A DNA stretch of 64,000 nt from an uncultured Kiritimatiellota bacterium (GCA_934635225.1 CAKTYZ010000002.1:124001-188000), one strand, 5' to 3'. Shown: positions 7,057 through 16,019, counted from the first letter of the stretch. Made by a program: numbers and translations. Notes: a model not told the origin generated them from the sequence alone.

Positions 7057-8420
7057 TCAACATTTCGGAAGTCCTTGAGACGAACAAGATGATTCTCGAG
7101 GAGAATCTCGACGTTCGCACCATCACGATGGGAATCTCGCTGCTTGATTGCGCGGATTTCTCCTTGGCGAAGACCTGCGACAACGTCTACGCGAAGCTTC
7201 TGCGCTACGCGAAGGATCTCGTGAAAACGGGGGACGAGATCGGGCGCGAATTCGGCGTGCCGATCGTCAACAAGCGCATTTCCATTACGCCGGCCGCGAT
7301 TGTCGGCTCCGCCTGTTGTCGGAAGCCGAAAGACTTCGTGCGCTTGGCAAAGACGCTGGATCGCGCGGCGAAGAAGCTCGGCGTCAACTTCATCGGCGGC
7401 TATTCGGCCGTTGTCTCGAAGGGGATGACGCGCGCGGACGAACTTCTGATTCGCTCGATTCCCGAGGCGATGTCCGTAACCGAGCACATCTGCTCGTCGG
7501 TCAACGTCGGCTCGACGAAGACGGGCCTCGACATGGACGCCGTGCGTCTGATGGGCGAGATCATCAAGGAAACGGCCGAGAGGACGAAGGCACGTGACTC
7601 GATTGGCTGTGCGAAGCTGGTTGTCCTTTGCAATGCGCCGGACGACAATCCGTTCATGGCTGGCGCGTTCCACGGGGTGACGGAAGGCGATGTGGTCATT
7701 CACGTCGGCGTGTCGGGTCCGGGCGTTGTCAACCACGTCTTGAGGCACTCCTGTCGCGGCGCCTCGTTTGAGGTCCTCTGCGAGACGATCAAGCGGACGG
7801 CGTTCAAGATCACGCGTGTCGGTCAGCTTGTCGCCCAGGAGGCCTCGAAGCGTCTTGGCGTTCCCTTCGGCATCATCGACCTCTCGCTTGCGCCGACGCC
7901 GGCGGTTGGCGATTCGGTTGCGGACATTCTCAAGGAGATTGGCCTTGAACATCCCGGTGCGCCGGGAACGACGGCCGCGCTTGCGCTTCTCAATGATCAG
8001 GTCAAGAAGGGTGGCGTGATGGCAAGCTCTTATGTCGGTGGGCTTTCAGGCGCGTTCATTCCCGTCTCCGAAGACCAGGGCATGATTGACGCGGTGAACG
8101 CGGGTGCGCTTACGATTGAGAAGCTGGAGGCGATGACCTGCGTCTGCTCCGTCGGTCTCGACATGATTGCGATCCCGGGAAAGACGTCGGCCAGTTCGAT
8201 TTCGGGCATCATCGCCGACGAGGCGGCCATCGGCATGGTCAACCAGAAGACGACGGCTGTGCGTGTCATTCCCGTGTCCGGCAAGACGGTCGGCGACACC
8301 GTGGAGTTCGGCGGCCTTCTCGGACATGCGCCGATCATGCGCGTCTCGCCGTTCTCGTGCGAGGCGCTGATCGCACGAGCGGGGCGAATCCCCGCGCCCA
8401 TCCATTCGTTCAAGAACTAA
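7053..8420 (+). CDS. PFL-family protein (UPF0210/DUF711)
   Basis: The 455-residue protein begins MINISEVLETNKMILEENLD, followed by VRTITMGISLLDCADF, VPIVNKRISITPAAI and GVSGPGVVNHVL, the hallmark segments of UPF0210. The length matches the family (about 450). The fold is related to glycyl-radical enzyme barrels, hence the PFL name, but no glycyl-radical motif is visible and the function is unproven. The chosen start overlaps the ACT gene stop (ATGA), implying translational coupling; an earlier in-frame ATG inside the ACT gene is rejected. It is probably regulated or sensed through the ACT partner. Confidence 0.9.
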   Translation: MINISEVLETNKMILEENLDVRTITMGISLLDCADFSLAKTCDNVYAKLLRYAKDLVKTGDEIGREFGVPIVNKRISITPAAIVGSACCRKPKDFVRLAKTLDRAAKKLGVNFIGGYSAVVSKGMTRADELLIRSIPEAMSVTEHICSSVNVGSTKTGLDMDAVRLMGEIIKETAERTKARDSIGCAKLVVLCNAPDDNPFMAGAFHGVTEGDVVIHVGVSGPGVVNHVLRHSCRGASFEVLCETIKRTAFKITRVGQLVAQEASKRLGVPFGIIDLSLAPTPAVGDSVADILKEIGLEHPGAPGTTAALALLNDQVKKGGVMASSYVGGLSGAFIPVSEDQGMIDAVNAGALTIEKLEAMTCVCSVGLDMIAIPGKTSASSISGIIADEAAIGMVNQKTTAVRVIPVSGKTVGDTVEFGGLLGHAPIMRVSPFSCEALIARAGRIPAPIHSFKN

Positions 8421-8434
8421 GGCAGGCAAGAGCG

Positions 8435-8908
8435 ATGCGGGAAGAGAAGAACGTCTTTGTCATTGACCGGCTTGAGAACATCGGCAAGTACGCGGGTCTG
8501 AACGCGAACTTCGCGAAAGCCGTGGCGTTTCTCGCAACGGGAGGCTTTGCCGCGCTTGCGCCGGGGAAGAACGCGCTTGACGGCGAGAATGCCTTCGTCA
8601 ACAATGTCGAGACGGACTATGTGCTTCCGGCTGAACGGAAGCCGGAGGTCCATCGTCTCTACTTTGACATACACGTTCCGCTTTCGGACGACGAGATGAT
8701 GGGTCTCGGTGCGTTTGACGCGCACGCGAAGGGCTCGTTCGACGTGGCGAACGACATTGGGTTTTACGCCCAGGATGTCGCGTGGCATGTCATCCGCAAG
8801 GGCGAGTTCTGCATCGTCTGGCCGGGGACGTGTGCGCATGCGCCGGCCGTGACGACGACGGGCGCTGCAAAGAAAGCGCGGAAACTCATCGTGAAGGTGC
8901 GTGCGTGA
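8435..8908 (+). CDS. YhcH/YjgK/YiaL family protein (DUF386)
   Basis: The 157-residue protein shows the family pattern VFVIDRLENIGKYAGLN, a central PEVHRLYFDIHVPLSDDEMM, and FCIVWPGTCAHAPAV, where His and Glu residues line a cupin-like metal pocket. E. coli relatives NanQ and TabA act in sialic-acid anomer handling and biofilm regulation; specificity here is unknown. The start ATG at 8435 follows a weak AGGCAGG site. The stop overlaps the epimerase start by one base (TGATG), so the two are co-translated. Confidence 0.85.
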   Translation: MREEKNVFVIDRLENIGKYAGLNANFAKAVAFLATGGFAALAPGKNALDGENAFVNNVETDYVLPAERKPEVHRLYFDIHVPLSDDEMMGLGAFDAHAKGSFDVANDIGFYAQDVAWHVIRKGEFCIVWPGTCAHAPAVTTTGAAKKARKLIVKVRA

Positions 8909-9558
8909 TGAACGTTCAGATACTTCCTTCTTTTCTTGCGGCTGATCTCGGCCATCTTGCGGACGAGCTGAAGCGGGCGTCCGCCTCGGGTGCGGACGCG
9001 ATTCACCTCGACATCATGGACCCGACATTCGTGCCGAACATGAGCTTCGGTCCGTCCATCGTCGATTTCTGCCGCAAGACGTGTCCCGGCTTTTATCGAA
9101 ACGTTCATCTGATGATGAACCGTCCCGATCTCTATCTGGAGGCGTTCGCGAAAGCCGGTGCGCAGACGATCCAGATTCACGTTGAAGCCGACTGTGACCT
9201 GCATGCGGAACTGCGCCGCATTCGTGCGCGCGGTCTCAGAAACGCGATTGTCCTCAATCCCGAGACGTCCGTCGAGCGACTGGAGCCTTATCTCCACGAG
9301 GTTGACGAGATTCTCGTCATGACGGTGCATCCCGGCTTCGGCGGTCAGTCGTTCATCCGCGACTGCTTGCCGAAAATCACGTACCTTCGGTCAAGGTTGC
9401 CGACGGTCGACCTGATGGTTGACGGCGGGGTGGACGCCGAAACGGTCGTGCTGGCCGCGCGGGCCGGCGCGAACCAGTTCGTTGCGGGTTCCTACCTTTT
9501 CCGTCAGCCTGACATGAAGACGGCCGTCGCCGACATGCGGCGGCGCGTTCAGATCTGA
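8908..9558 (+). CDS. rpe: Ribulose-phosphate 3-epimerase
   Basis: The 216-residue TIM barrel begins MNVQILPSFLAADLGHLADE and has AIHLDIMDPTFVPNMSFGP (the metal-binding HLDIMD), VHLMMNRP, QIHVEAD, MTVHPGFGGQSFI and LMVDGGVD. These cover the active-site His/Asp ligands and the phosphate-binding GG loops. It interconverts ribulose-5-phosphate and xylulose-5-phosphate in the pentose-phosphate pathway. Length is normal (about 220). Because paralogues such as allulose-6-phosphate epimerase share the fold, exact specificity is slightly uncertain. Confidence 0.9.
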   Translation: MNVQILPSFLAADLGHLADELKRASASGADAIHLDIMDPTFVPNMSFGPSIVDFCRKTCPGFYRNVHLMMNRPDLYLEAFAKAGAQTIQIHVEADCDLHAELRRIRARGLRNAIVLNPETSVERLEPYLHEVDEILVMTVHPGFGGQSFIRDCLPKITYLRSRLPTVDLMVDGGVDAETVVLAARAGANQFVAGSYLFRQPDMKTAVADMRRRVQI

Positions 9559-9591
9559 AATCGAATTTCTAAATCAGAAAGGAAAAATAAA

Positions 9592-10818
9592 ATGAAAAAA
9601 CTGCTGATTCCCGTTTTGGCGGCCCTGCTGGCCGTCGGTTTCGCGACACGCGCGGTCGCAAAGGACTCGGGCACGACGTTTGCGCGTGAGGTGCTTCAGT
9701 CGTATGTCGATTCGGGCGCGTTGCCGGGCGCGATCAACGTCTTCTACAAGGATGGCGTGGAGGAGACGTGCTGCATCGGCTACGCGGACGTTGCCGCGAA
9801 GCGCAAGATCACGATGGATGACGTCTACATGCAATGCTCGCAGACAAAGGGATTCTGCGGCGTGACGATCGCGAAGCTCGTCGAAGAGGGCAAGATTACG
9901 CTTGACGACCCCGTCTCGAAGTATCTGCCGGAGTTCAAGACCCTTTGGGTCAAGGGCGGCGAATCGAACGGCGTGCGGACGCTTGTGAAGGCGAAGAACG
10001 TTCTCACCGTTCGGATGGTTCTCAACCACACGGGCGGCTTTCCGTTCGAGATCTGCGCGAAGCAGGGCAATCTCAAGGGCGGCGGCTGGTCGGGCGGTGC
10101 GCCGCTCCGGCAGACGGCGGCGATCGCGGCGGCCTGTCCGCTCCTTTTCGAGCCGGGGACGAAGGTTCAGTATTCGAACACGGGCATTGACATCGGCGCG
10201 GCGGTTATCGAGGTCGTGACGGGAATGTACTGGGAAGACTACCTCCAGCGGACCGTCCTCGATCCGCTCGGCATGAAGGACACGACATTCTGGCCCACGG
10301 ACGAGCAATTGTCGCATCTCGTCGAGAGCTACACCTGCCAGAAGGACGCGCCGGCCAAGTATCTCTACCAGCACGCGATGGAGCAGCGCCCCTACAATGA
10401 TCGCGGGCGCATCTTCGCGTCGGCGGGCGCGGGACTTTGGACGACCGCGCGTGACCAGCTCAAGTTCTACAAGATGCTCATGAACCTCGGCGTCGGCGAG
10501 AACGGCGTGCGCATTCTCAAGGAGGAGACGGTGAAGTCGATTCTCGCGGTCTCGACGCGTCCGGCTGAGCTCGGCGGCTATTCGCTTGGACTTTCCGCGC
10601 CGGTCAAGGACGCGGACGACCAGTGGTTTGGCCATGGCGGCGCGTGGGGCACGAACTGCATGGTCAACTGGCATCGCAAGGAGCTGAAGCTCTGGGTCGT
10701 GCAGCTTGAGGGCGAGCCGCGTCCGTGGAACGCCGCACGCAATGCGGCCGAGAAGAAGTTCTTCAAGTACGTGATTGACAATTCGGGCGCGAACGCCTAC
10801 ACGGGCCGCGTCAAGTAA
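9592..10818 (+). CDS. Secreted serine hydrolase, class C beta-lactamase/penicillin-binding fold
   Basis: The 408-residue protein has a clear signal peptide (MKKLLIPVLAALLAVGFATR, cleavage near AVA-KD). The catalytic triad motifs of the family are visible: SQTK (S-x-x-K nucleophile motif), YSN (Y-x-N) and HGG in place of KTG. The family includes class C beta-lactamases, D-aminopeptidases and esterases, and HGG is commoner in the esterase/peptidase members. It likely acts in the periplasm on a peptide or ester. It has GAAAGGAA upstream and stands between rpe and the helicase; there is no sign of ampR-type regulation nearby. Confidence 0.83.
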   Translation: MKKLLIPVLAALLAVGFATRAVAKDSGTTFAREVLQSYVDSGALPGAINVFYKDGVEETCCIGYADVAAKRKITMDDVYMQCSQTKGFCGVTIAKLVEEGKITLDDPVSKYLPEFKTLWVKGGESNGVRTLVKAKNVLTVRMVLNHTGGFPFEICAKQGNLKGGGWSGGAPLRQTAAIAAACPLLFEPGTKVQYSNTGIDIGAAVIEVVTGMYWEDYLQRTVLDPLGMKDTTFWPTDEQLSHLVESYTCQKDAPAKYLYQHAMEQRPYNDRGRIFASAGAGLWTTARDQLKFYKMLMNLGVGENGVRILKEETVKSILAVSTRPAELGGYSLGLSAPVKDADDQWFGHGGAWGTNCMVNWHRKELKLWVVQLEGEPRPWNAARNAAEKKFFKYVIDNSGANAYTGRVK

Positions 10819-10841
10819 AAAGGCTTCGGAAAGAAAAGAAG

Positions 10842-12146
10842 ATGTTTGAAGGAACGGTATTCGGGCGGCTCGACCAGAAGCTGCAACAGGCGATTTCAGA
10901 GGCGGGCTACGCGAAGCCGACGCCGATCCAGGAGCAGGCGATTCCGTATCTGCTGGAAGGACGCGACCTCATCGGCATCGCCCAGACGGGCACGGGAAAG
11001 ACGGCGGCGTTCATGCTGCCGATTCTGAACCAGCTCATTCGGGTGCGCCGTCCGCGCCACATCGGTCATCCGCGCGCGCTCGTCCTCTCGCCGACGCGTG
11101 AACTTGCCGCGCAGACGGCGGAGAACGTGAAGCGCTACGCGAAGCACGCGGCGCTTCCGTTCGCCTGCGTGTTCGGCGGCGTCTCGCAGTTCGGCCAGGT
11201 CAAGGACATCAAGAAGGGCTCGGAGATCGTGATCGCCTGCCCGGGGCGGCTCATCGACCTCATGACGCAGGGCTTTCTCTACCTCGATCAGGTCGAGTGC
11301 TTTGTCTTGGACGAGGCGGACCGCATGTTGGACATGGGCTTCCTGCCGGACATCAAGCGCATCATCTCGAAGCTTCCGAAGGCGCGCGAGTCGCTGTTCT
11401 TCTCGGCGACGATGTCTCCGGCGATTGCGAAACTGGCGGGGGAGCTCGTCACCGACCCCGTGAAGATCGAGATCTCGCCCGAAATGCCGACGGTCGAGAA
11501 GATCAACCAGAAGGTCATGTTCGTCGAGAAGGCGCACAAGGACTCTCTCCTCGTCCATCTTCTGAAGACGCATCCCGAATGGGCGAAGGTCATTGTCTTC
11601 ACGAAGATGCGCCATGGCGCGGACCGCGTCGTCAAGAAGCTTCTCCGCGAGGACATTCCCTGCGCGGCCATCCATTCCGACAAGACGCAGAATCAGCGGA
11701 CGCGCGCGCTGGACGGCTTTCGCAAGGGACAGGTGCGCGTCTTGGTGGCGACGGACATCGCGAGCCGCGGCATCGACGTGCCGGATGTCGCGTGCGTCGT
11801 CAACATGGAACTGCCGCTGGAGACGGAAAGCTACGTGCACCGCATCGGGCGCACGGCGCGTGCGGGCGAGTCGGGCGCGGCGATCTCGTTCGTGACGGCC
11901 GAGGAGCGCGGTCAGCTGAAGGCCGTCGAGCGCCTCATCAAGAAGACGATTCCCGTGGACCGTGACCAGCCCTATCATTCGGAGGTGGCCGACCGCAAGG
12001 CGGGGCATCAGGACGAGGGGCTTCCGCCGGCGCCGTGGGTGCACCCGGCGAACAGGAACCGGAACAACCGCAAGCGTCAGGGGCACAAGAGCTTCAAGGG
12101 CCGCCGGCAGGGTGATTTTGGCAGACGCTCAAAGGGCGATTTGTGA
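10842..12146 (+). CDS. DEAD-box ATP-dependent RNA helicase, RhlE-like
   Basis: The 434-residue protein has the complete DEAD-box set: Q motif GYAKPTPIQEQAIP, motif I AQTGTGKT, Ia PTRELA, motif II DEAD, motif III SAT, and motif VI HRIGRTARAG. A basic, Asn/Arg-rich tail (about 405-434) probably helps RNA binding. Such helicases remodel structured RNA in ribosome assembly and mRNA decay. The RhlE assignment follows from length and tail type and is less certain than the family. Confidence 0.93.
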   Translation: MFEGTVFGRLDQKLQQAISEAGYAKPTPIQEQAIPYLLEGRDLIGIAQTGTGKTAAFMLPILNQLIRVRRPRHIGHPRALVLSPTRELAAQTAENVKRYAKHAALPFACVFGGVSQFGQVKDIKKGSEIVIACPGRLIDLMTQGFLYLDQVECFVLDEADRMLDMGFLPDIKRIISKLPKARESLFFSATMSPAIAKLAGELVTDPVKIEISPEMPTVEKINQKVMFVEKAHKDSLLVHLLKTHPEWAKVIVFTKMRHGADRVVKKLLREDIPCAAIHSDKTQNQRTRALDGFRKGQVRVLVATDIASRGIDVPDVACVVNMELPLETESYVHRIGRTARAGESGAAISFVTAEERGQLKAVERLIKKTIPVDRDQPYHSEVADRKAGHQDEGLPPAPWVHPANRNRNNRKRQGHKSFKGRRQGDFGRRSKGDL

Positions 12147-12152
12147 TATACT
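12147..12152 (+). promoter_or_regulatory. -10 element of the antiporter gene
   Basis: TATACT lies across the helicase stop region, 10 bases before the antiporter ATG at 12163. No good -35 is seen at 17-18 bases. If real, the transcript has a leader of only a few bases and no Shine-Dalgarno. Confidence 0.4.
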
Positions 12153-12162
12153 ATCCTGACTT

Positions 12163-14460
12163 ATGAAAAACAAGAGAGTGTTTTTGGTGGTCGCAGCGGT
12201 GCTGTGCGCGACGGGTGTTTTTGCGGCGCATGAGGGCGTTCCGCCGCCTTATCCGAACTTTGGACTGCCCCGCGTCGAGGAAATGATGTTCCTCGTCCTT
12301 CAGATCGGCGTGATCATCTTTGCCGCGCGTCTGGGCGGTGCGTTCGCGTCTTGCCTGAAGTTGCCGTCCATCCTCGGCGAACTCGCCGCCGGCATCGTGA
12401 TTGGCCCGTGGGCGTTGGGCGGCATCGGCTTCGGCAACGGCCTTTTCGCGTCGGGTCTCTTCCATGGCGCGGAACTTCGCGCCATCGCGCGGGAAACGGG
12501 GCACCTGTTTGACGCGACGTCTCCGGCGCTCTATGGCATCGCGACGCTCGCCTCGGTCATTCTGCTCTTCCTGTCGGGGCTTGAGACGAACCTGAAGCTC
12601 TTCTTGCGCTACTCGTTCGTGGGCCTCATGGTCGGTCTGGGCGGCGTGATCGTCTCGTTCATCTTCGGCGATCTCTGCGCGGTCTATCTCCTGCCGCAGT
12701 TCTTCGAGCATTTCGCGTACCTGAAGGGTCTGCCGCTGGCCGAGGCGATGACGAAGGAGGCGCCGCTCTACATGGGCATCATGTCAACGGCCACGTCGGT
12801 CGGCATCACCGCGCGCATCCTTTCCGAGAAGAAGCAGATGGATTCCGAGGAGGGCGTGACGATCATGGCGGGCGCCGTGATCGACGACGTGCTCGGCCTG
12901 ATCGTCCTGGCGATCGGCAACGGCATCATTGTCGCGAACCACAAGGCGGCGGCCGGCGGCGGGGCCGGCGCGATGGACTGGGGCGCGATTGGGCTGGTGG
13001 CGCTCAAGGCGTTCGGCGTCTGGCTCGGCGCGACGGCGATCGGCCTCTTGGCCGCGCGCTGGATCGCGAAGTTCCTGAAGGCGGCATTCAAGAGCCCGGT
13101 CGTCATCGCGACGATGGCGTTCGGCCTCGCGCTGGTCCTGGCGGGCTTCTTTGAGTTCATGGGCTTGGCGATGATTATCGGCGCGTATGTGATGGGCCTC
13201 GCGCTGTCGCGGACGGACCTGAAGCACCCGATTCAGGAGACGCTGACGCCGGTCTACACCTTTCTCGTGCCGGTCTTCTTCTGCGCGATGGGCATGATGG
13301 TCGATGTCACGGCGCTCTGCTCGAAGCCGGTTCTCGTCTTCGGCGGCGTCTACACGGCGCTTGCCGTCGCGGCGAAGGTGATTGGCTGCATGCTCCCGTC
13401 GCTGTGCTGCGGCTTCAACGTTCTCGGCGGTCTGCGCATCGGCGCGGGCATGGTGCCGCGTGGCGAGGTCGCGCTCATCATCGCGGGCCTCGGCCTGTCG
13501 AGCGGCTTCCTCACGCAGGAGATTTTCGGCATCGGCATTCTCATGACGCTCGTCACGACGGTCGTCGCGCCGCCGGCGCTGGTCGGGCTGTTCGCGCCGA
13601 AGGCGAAGGGCGTGCGGCATCCCAAGCAGAGCCACATGAATTCGCGGCCCGTCGTCTTCGAATTGACGACGCCGGACGTCGCCGCGCTCATGCTGGACAA
13701 GCTGGTCGCCGAGTTCCGAGAGGAGGGCTTCTTCACCTCCCTGCTCTCGAAGGAGGACAACATCTGGGAGATCGCGATGGACGACATTGAGCTCTCGGTC
13801 GAGCGCCAGAAGAACGTGATCAAGATCAGCTGCACGCCGGCCGAGGAGGCGATCGTGATGACGGCGTGGATGGAAGTCGCTTCGGCGATGAACGATCTCG
13901 CGCGTCAGATCGCGAAGCCGATTCGGCGCGAAGACGTGGACCATATGCTTCAGGATGAGCCGGTCCTGCGCAAGCATCACTCGCATGTCAGCCGCCATCT
14001 GAAGGACTTCGTGATGCTGCCGAAGTTCAAGGCCTCCTCGAAGAACGAGGCGATCGTGAAGATGGTCGCCGAAATCGCGGCGGCGTGCCCGAATCAGGTG
14101 AAGGACGTGCAGGCGGCGACGGAGGCTGTTCTGCGCCGTGAAGCCTCGATGCCGACGGGGCTTGACCACGGCATCGCGGTTCCGCACGGGCGCAGTCCCG
14201 AGGTCGAGGGCATCGTCGGCGCGGTGGCGATTCTCGACAACGCCGGCACGGCGAACGGGTGCATTCCCGACTATGAGACGATTGACAACTCGCCGCTCTC
14301 GATTATCGTGCTGACGTTGGCGAACGATTCGACGCAGACGCCGTATCTGCAGCTGATGAGCTTTATCTCGAAGGCGTTGCGCGGCGACTGCGGCTACGAG
14401 AAGCTGGCGAAATGCACGACGCCGGAGGAGATGCGCAGGTTCTTCCGAAACGTCAGGTGA
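12163..14460 (+). CDS. Cation:proton antiporter (CPA2/Kef type) fused to a C-terminal PTS EIIA domain
   Basis: The 765-residue protein has an N-terminal signal-like segment (MKNKRVFLVVAAVLCATGVF), then about 12 membrane helices of the Na+/H+ exchanger fold (LPSILGELAAGIVIGPWALG, ATSVGITARILSEKK, GAVIDDVLGLIVLAI with the ion-site DD, RIGAGMVPRGEVALII). A soluble tail follows. Its last 150 residues resemble a fructose/mannitol-type PTS EIIA, with GLDHGIAVPHGRSPEVEG carrying the His that would be phosphorylated. It probably couples monovalent cation flux to PTS phosphorylation state or energy status; this is inference. The stop overlaps the mnmE start (GTGA). Confidence 0.86.
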   Translation: MKNKRVFLVVAAVLCATGVFAAHEGVPPPYPNFGLPRVEEMMFLVLQIGVIIFAARLGGAFASCLKLPSILGELAAGIVIGPWALGGIGFGNGLFASGLFHGAELRAIARETGHLFDATSPALYGIATLASVILLFLSGLETNLKLFLRYSFVGLMVGLGGVIVSFIFGDLCAVYLLPQFFEHFAYLKGLPLAEAMTKEAPLYMGIMSTATSVGITARILSEKKQMDSEEGVTIMAGAVIDDVLGLIVLAIGNGIIVANHKAAAGGGAGAMDWGAIGLVALKAFGVWLGATAIGLLAARWIAKFLKAAFKSPVVIATMAFGLALVLAGFFEFMGLAMIIGAYVMGLALSRTDLKHPIQETLTPVYTFLVPVFFCAMGMMVDVTALCSKPVLVFGGVYTALAVAAKVIGCMLPSLCCGFNVLGGLRIGAGMVPRGEVALIIAGLGLSSGFLTQEIFGIGILMTLVTTVVAPPALVGLFAPKAKGVRHPKQSHMNSRPVVFELTTPDVAALMLDKLVAEFREEGFFTSLLSKEDNIWEIAMDDIELSVERQKNVIKISCTPAEEAIVMTAWMEVASAMNDLARQIAKPIRREDVDHMLQDEPVLRKHHSHVSRHLKDFVMLPKFKASSKNEAIVKMVAEIAAACPNQVKDVQAATEAVLRREASMPTGLDHGIAVPHGRSPEVEGIVGAVAILDNAGTANGCIPDYETIDNSPLSIIVLTLANDSTQTPYLQLMSFISKALRGDCGYEKLAKCTTPEEMRRFFRNVR

Positions 14461-15800
14461 GTTCGCGTCACGAGACGATCGCCGCGATCGCGACCGCGCC
14501 CGGCCCTGCCGGCGTCGCGGTCATTCGCGTTTCGGGGCCAGAGGCGTTTGCCGTCGCCGAACGCCTGACGGGCCGGAAGGTGACGCGGCGCGGCATGTCC
14601 CTGCGGCGCGTCTGCGCGGGCGACGGCGGCCTCATTGACGAGGCGGTCGTCTTGGCGTTCGTCGCGCCGGATTCCTACACGGGCGAGGACGTCGTCGAGT
14701 TCCAGTGCCATGGCGGAACGGTGACGCCGCGCCGCGTGTTGGAAGCTTGCTTGACCGCGGGTGCGCGTCTGGCGCGGCGCGGCGAGTTCACCGAGCGCGC
14801 GTTCCTGAACGGTCGGCTGGACTACGATCAGGCGGAGAGCGTCCTCGACCTCATTCAGGCGAAGACCGCGCGCGCGGCCGATGCCGCGCTGGAAGGGCTG
14901 TCGGGGCGGCGTCGGCGCGTCGGTCGTGCGCTGTACGAGCAGGCGCTGGCGCTTTCGTCGGAACTCGAACATGCCCTTGACGTGGACGAGGGCGAATTGC
15001 CGGCGGATTTCTATGAGACGATTCGGGCGAAGGCCGCGTCTCTTGACGCGTCTCTCGGCGCGTCGATTGCGCGGATTCGCGAGAGCCGCCTTCTGCGCGA
15101 GGGCGCGCGTGTCGTCCTCGCGGGGGCGCCGAATGCCGGCAAGAGTTCCCTCCTCAATGCATTGGTCGGCGAGAACCGCGCCATTGTCAGTGACAGGCCC
15201 GGTACGACGCGTGACGTGATTGAGGTTTGGCTGGACTTGGAGGGCTGGCCTGTTCGCCTTATTGACACCGCAGGCCTGCGTGAGACGGACGAAGCCCTCG
15301 AAGCCGAAGGCGTCGCGCGCGCCGAGAAGCTGATTGAAGAGGCGGATGTGGTGGTTTTTTTGGGGGAAGGAAGAGAGAAGGGGGAAGAGGGAAAAAGTGC
15401 GGAAAATCAAGTTCTTCATCAACTTCTTCCTTCTTCCCCCCCTTCCCTCATCCCCATCCACCCCAAGTGCGACCTTGGGCGCGGCGCGGCGCTGAACGTC
15501 TCCGCGAAGACGGGCGAAGGGCTGGCCGAACTGCGTCGCGCAATCGTCGCCGCGCTGGAGAAGCGTGCCGCCGAGACCACGGCGGACGCGTCGTTTGCGG
15601 ACGATGACGCGGCGCTGTCGGCCCTGTTGGAGGCGCGCACGGCGCTCGCGTCGTCGTCTGCAGACGGCGCGGCGAACGATCTTGTGCTGATTGGGAACGC
15701 CGTGCGTCAGGCCGCCGAGCGGCTGGGCGCGTTTGTCGGCGCGACTTATTCCGAAGACCTGCTGGACCGCCTTTTTTCGCGTTTTTGCGTCGGCAAGTGA
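14457..15800 (+). CDS. mnmE: tRNA modification GTPase MnmE (TrmE) with altered G4 region
   Basis: The 447-residue protein has the N-terminal formyl-THF domain (ETIAAIATAPGPAGVAVIRVSG, QCHGG), a helical domain, and an inserted GTPase domain: G1 GAPNAGKSS near 223, G2 PGTTRDV, G3 DTAG near 268. It ends CVGK, equivalent to the essential C[IL]GK. It works with MnmG on tRNA U34. The canonical G4 NKxD is missing: at the expected place (about 334) one reads PKCD, preceded by LHQLLPSSPPSLIPIH, encoded by a purine/pyrimidine-rich imperfect palindrome. K and D remain but N is Pro. The GTG start overlaps the antiporter stop. Confidence 0.9.
   Translation: MSSRHETIAAIATAPGPAGVAVIRVSGPEAFAVAERLTGRKVTRRGMSLRRVCAGDGGLIDEAVVLAFVAPDSYTGEDVVEFQCHGGTVTPRRVLEACLTAGARLARRGEFTERAFLNGRLDYDQAESVLDLIQAKTARAADAALEGLSGRRRRVGRALYEQALALSSELEHALDVDEGELPADFYETIRAKAASLDASLGASIARIRESRLLREGARVVLAGAPNAGKSSLLNALVGENRAIVSDRPGTTRDVIEVWLDLEGWPVRLIDTAGLRETDEALEAEGVARAEKLIEEADVVVFLGEGREKGEEGKSAENQVLHQLLPSSPPSLIPIHPKCDLGRGAALNVSAKTGEGLAELRRAIVAALEKRAAETTADASFADDDAALSALLEARTALASSSADGAANDLVLIGNAVRQAAERLGAFVGATYSEDLLDRLFSRFCVGK
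15362..15453. repeat. Purine-rich/pyrimidine-rich imperfect inverted repeat inside mnmE
   Basis: A GGGGGAAGGAAGAGAGAAGG-type arm near 15362-15391 faces a CTTCTTCCTTCTTCCCCCCC-type arm near 15423-15453. It is read in frame as EGREKGEEGK...LLPSSPPS within MnmE. Base composition differs abruptly from the surrounding coding DNA, suggesting a repeat inserted into or expanded within the gene. Confidence 0.6.
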
Positions 15801-15818
15801 GCCGATTGGGGGGTCGTG

Positions 15819-15920
15819 ACGTCTCAACGGAGAGAACGAAATCTCTCAACGGAGAAAACGCGATGACTCAACGGAGAGAACGCGCCGTCTCCGTTGAGAC
15901 GTCGCACCGTGTCCGTTGAG
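15819..15920. repeat. 22-base-period repeat cluster with inverted halves, downstream of mnmE
   Basis: CTCAACGGAGA(G/A)AACG starts at 15823, 15845 and 15867, an exact 22-base period. Two inverted copies (CCGTTGAG at 15891 and 15913) keep the same 22-base step. GACGTCTCAACGGAG (15819-15833) and CTCCGTTGAGACGTC (15889-15903) are perfect 15-base complements. The cluster fills most of the 219-base gap between mnmE and the prepilin genes; the rest of that gap holds the prepilin promoter. Confidence 0.8.
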
Positions 15921-15980
15921 TGCTGGGATTTCACAAGCGGATGCGCGACGAATGGTCCGTACGCCCGCCGTTTGGGGTGC

Positions 15981-16010
15981 TTGCGGGGGGGCAATGGTAT
16001 GTGGTATAAT
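15981..16010 (+). promoter_or_regulatory. Promoter of the prepilin gene cluster
   Basis: TTGCGG (15981-15986) and a perfect TATAAT (16005-16010) are 18 bases apart. The ATG at 16020 lies 9 bases after the -10, so the first gene has almost no leader and no Shine-Dalgarno. Confidence 0.6.
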
Positions 16011-16019
16011 CTACTGAGA

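Noticed and set aside
12784..15827. Long minus-strand open frames (467 and 477 codons) opposite the antiporter and mnmE
   Set aside because: Extremely Arg/Asp-rich, no motif, and both overlap confidently assigned genes.
15894..16019. ATG 15894 as the start of the first prepilin
   Set aside because: It would give a 46-residue leader and would span both the repeat cluster and the -35/-10 promoter at 15981-16010.
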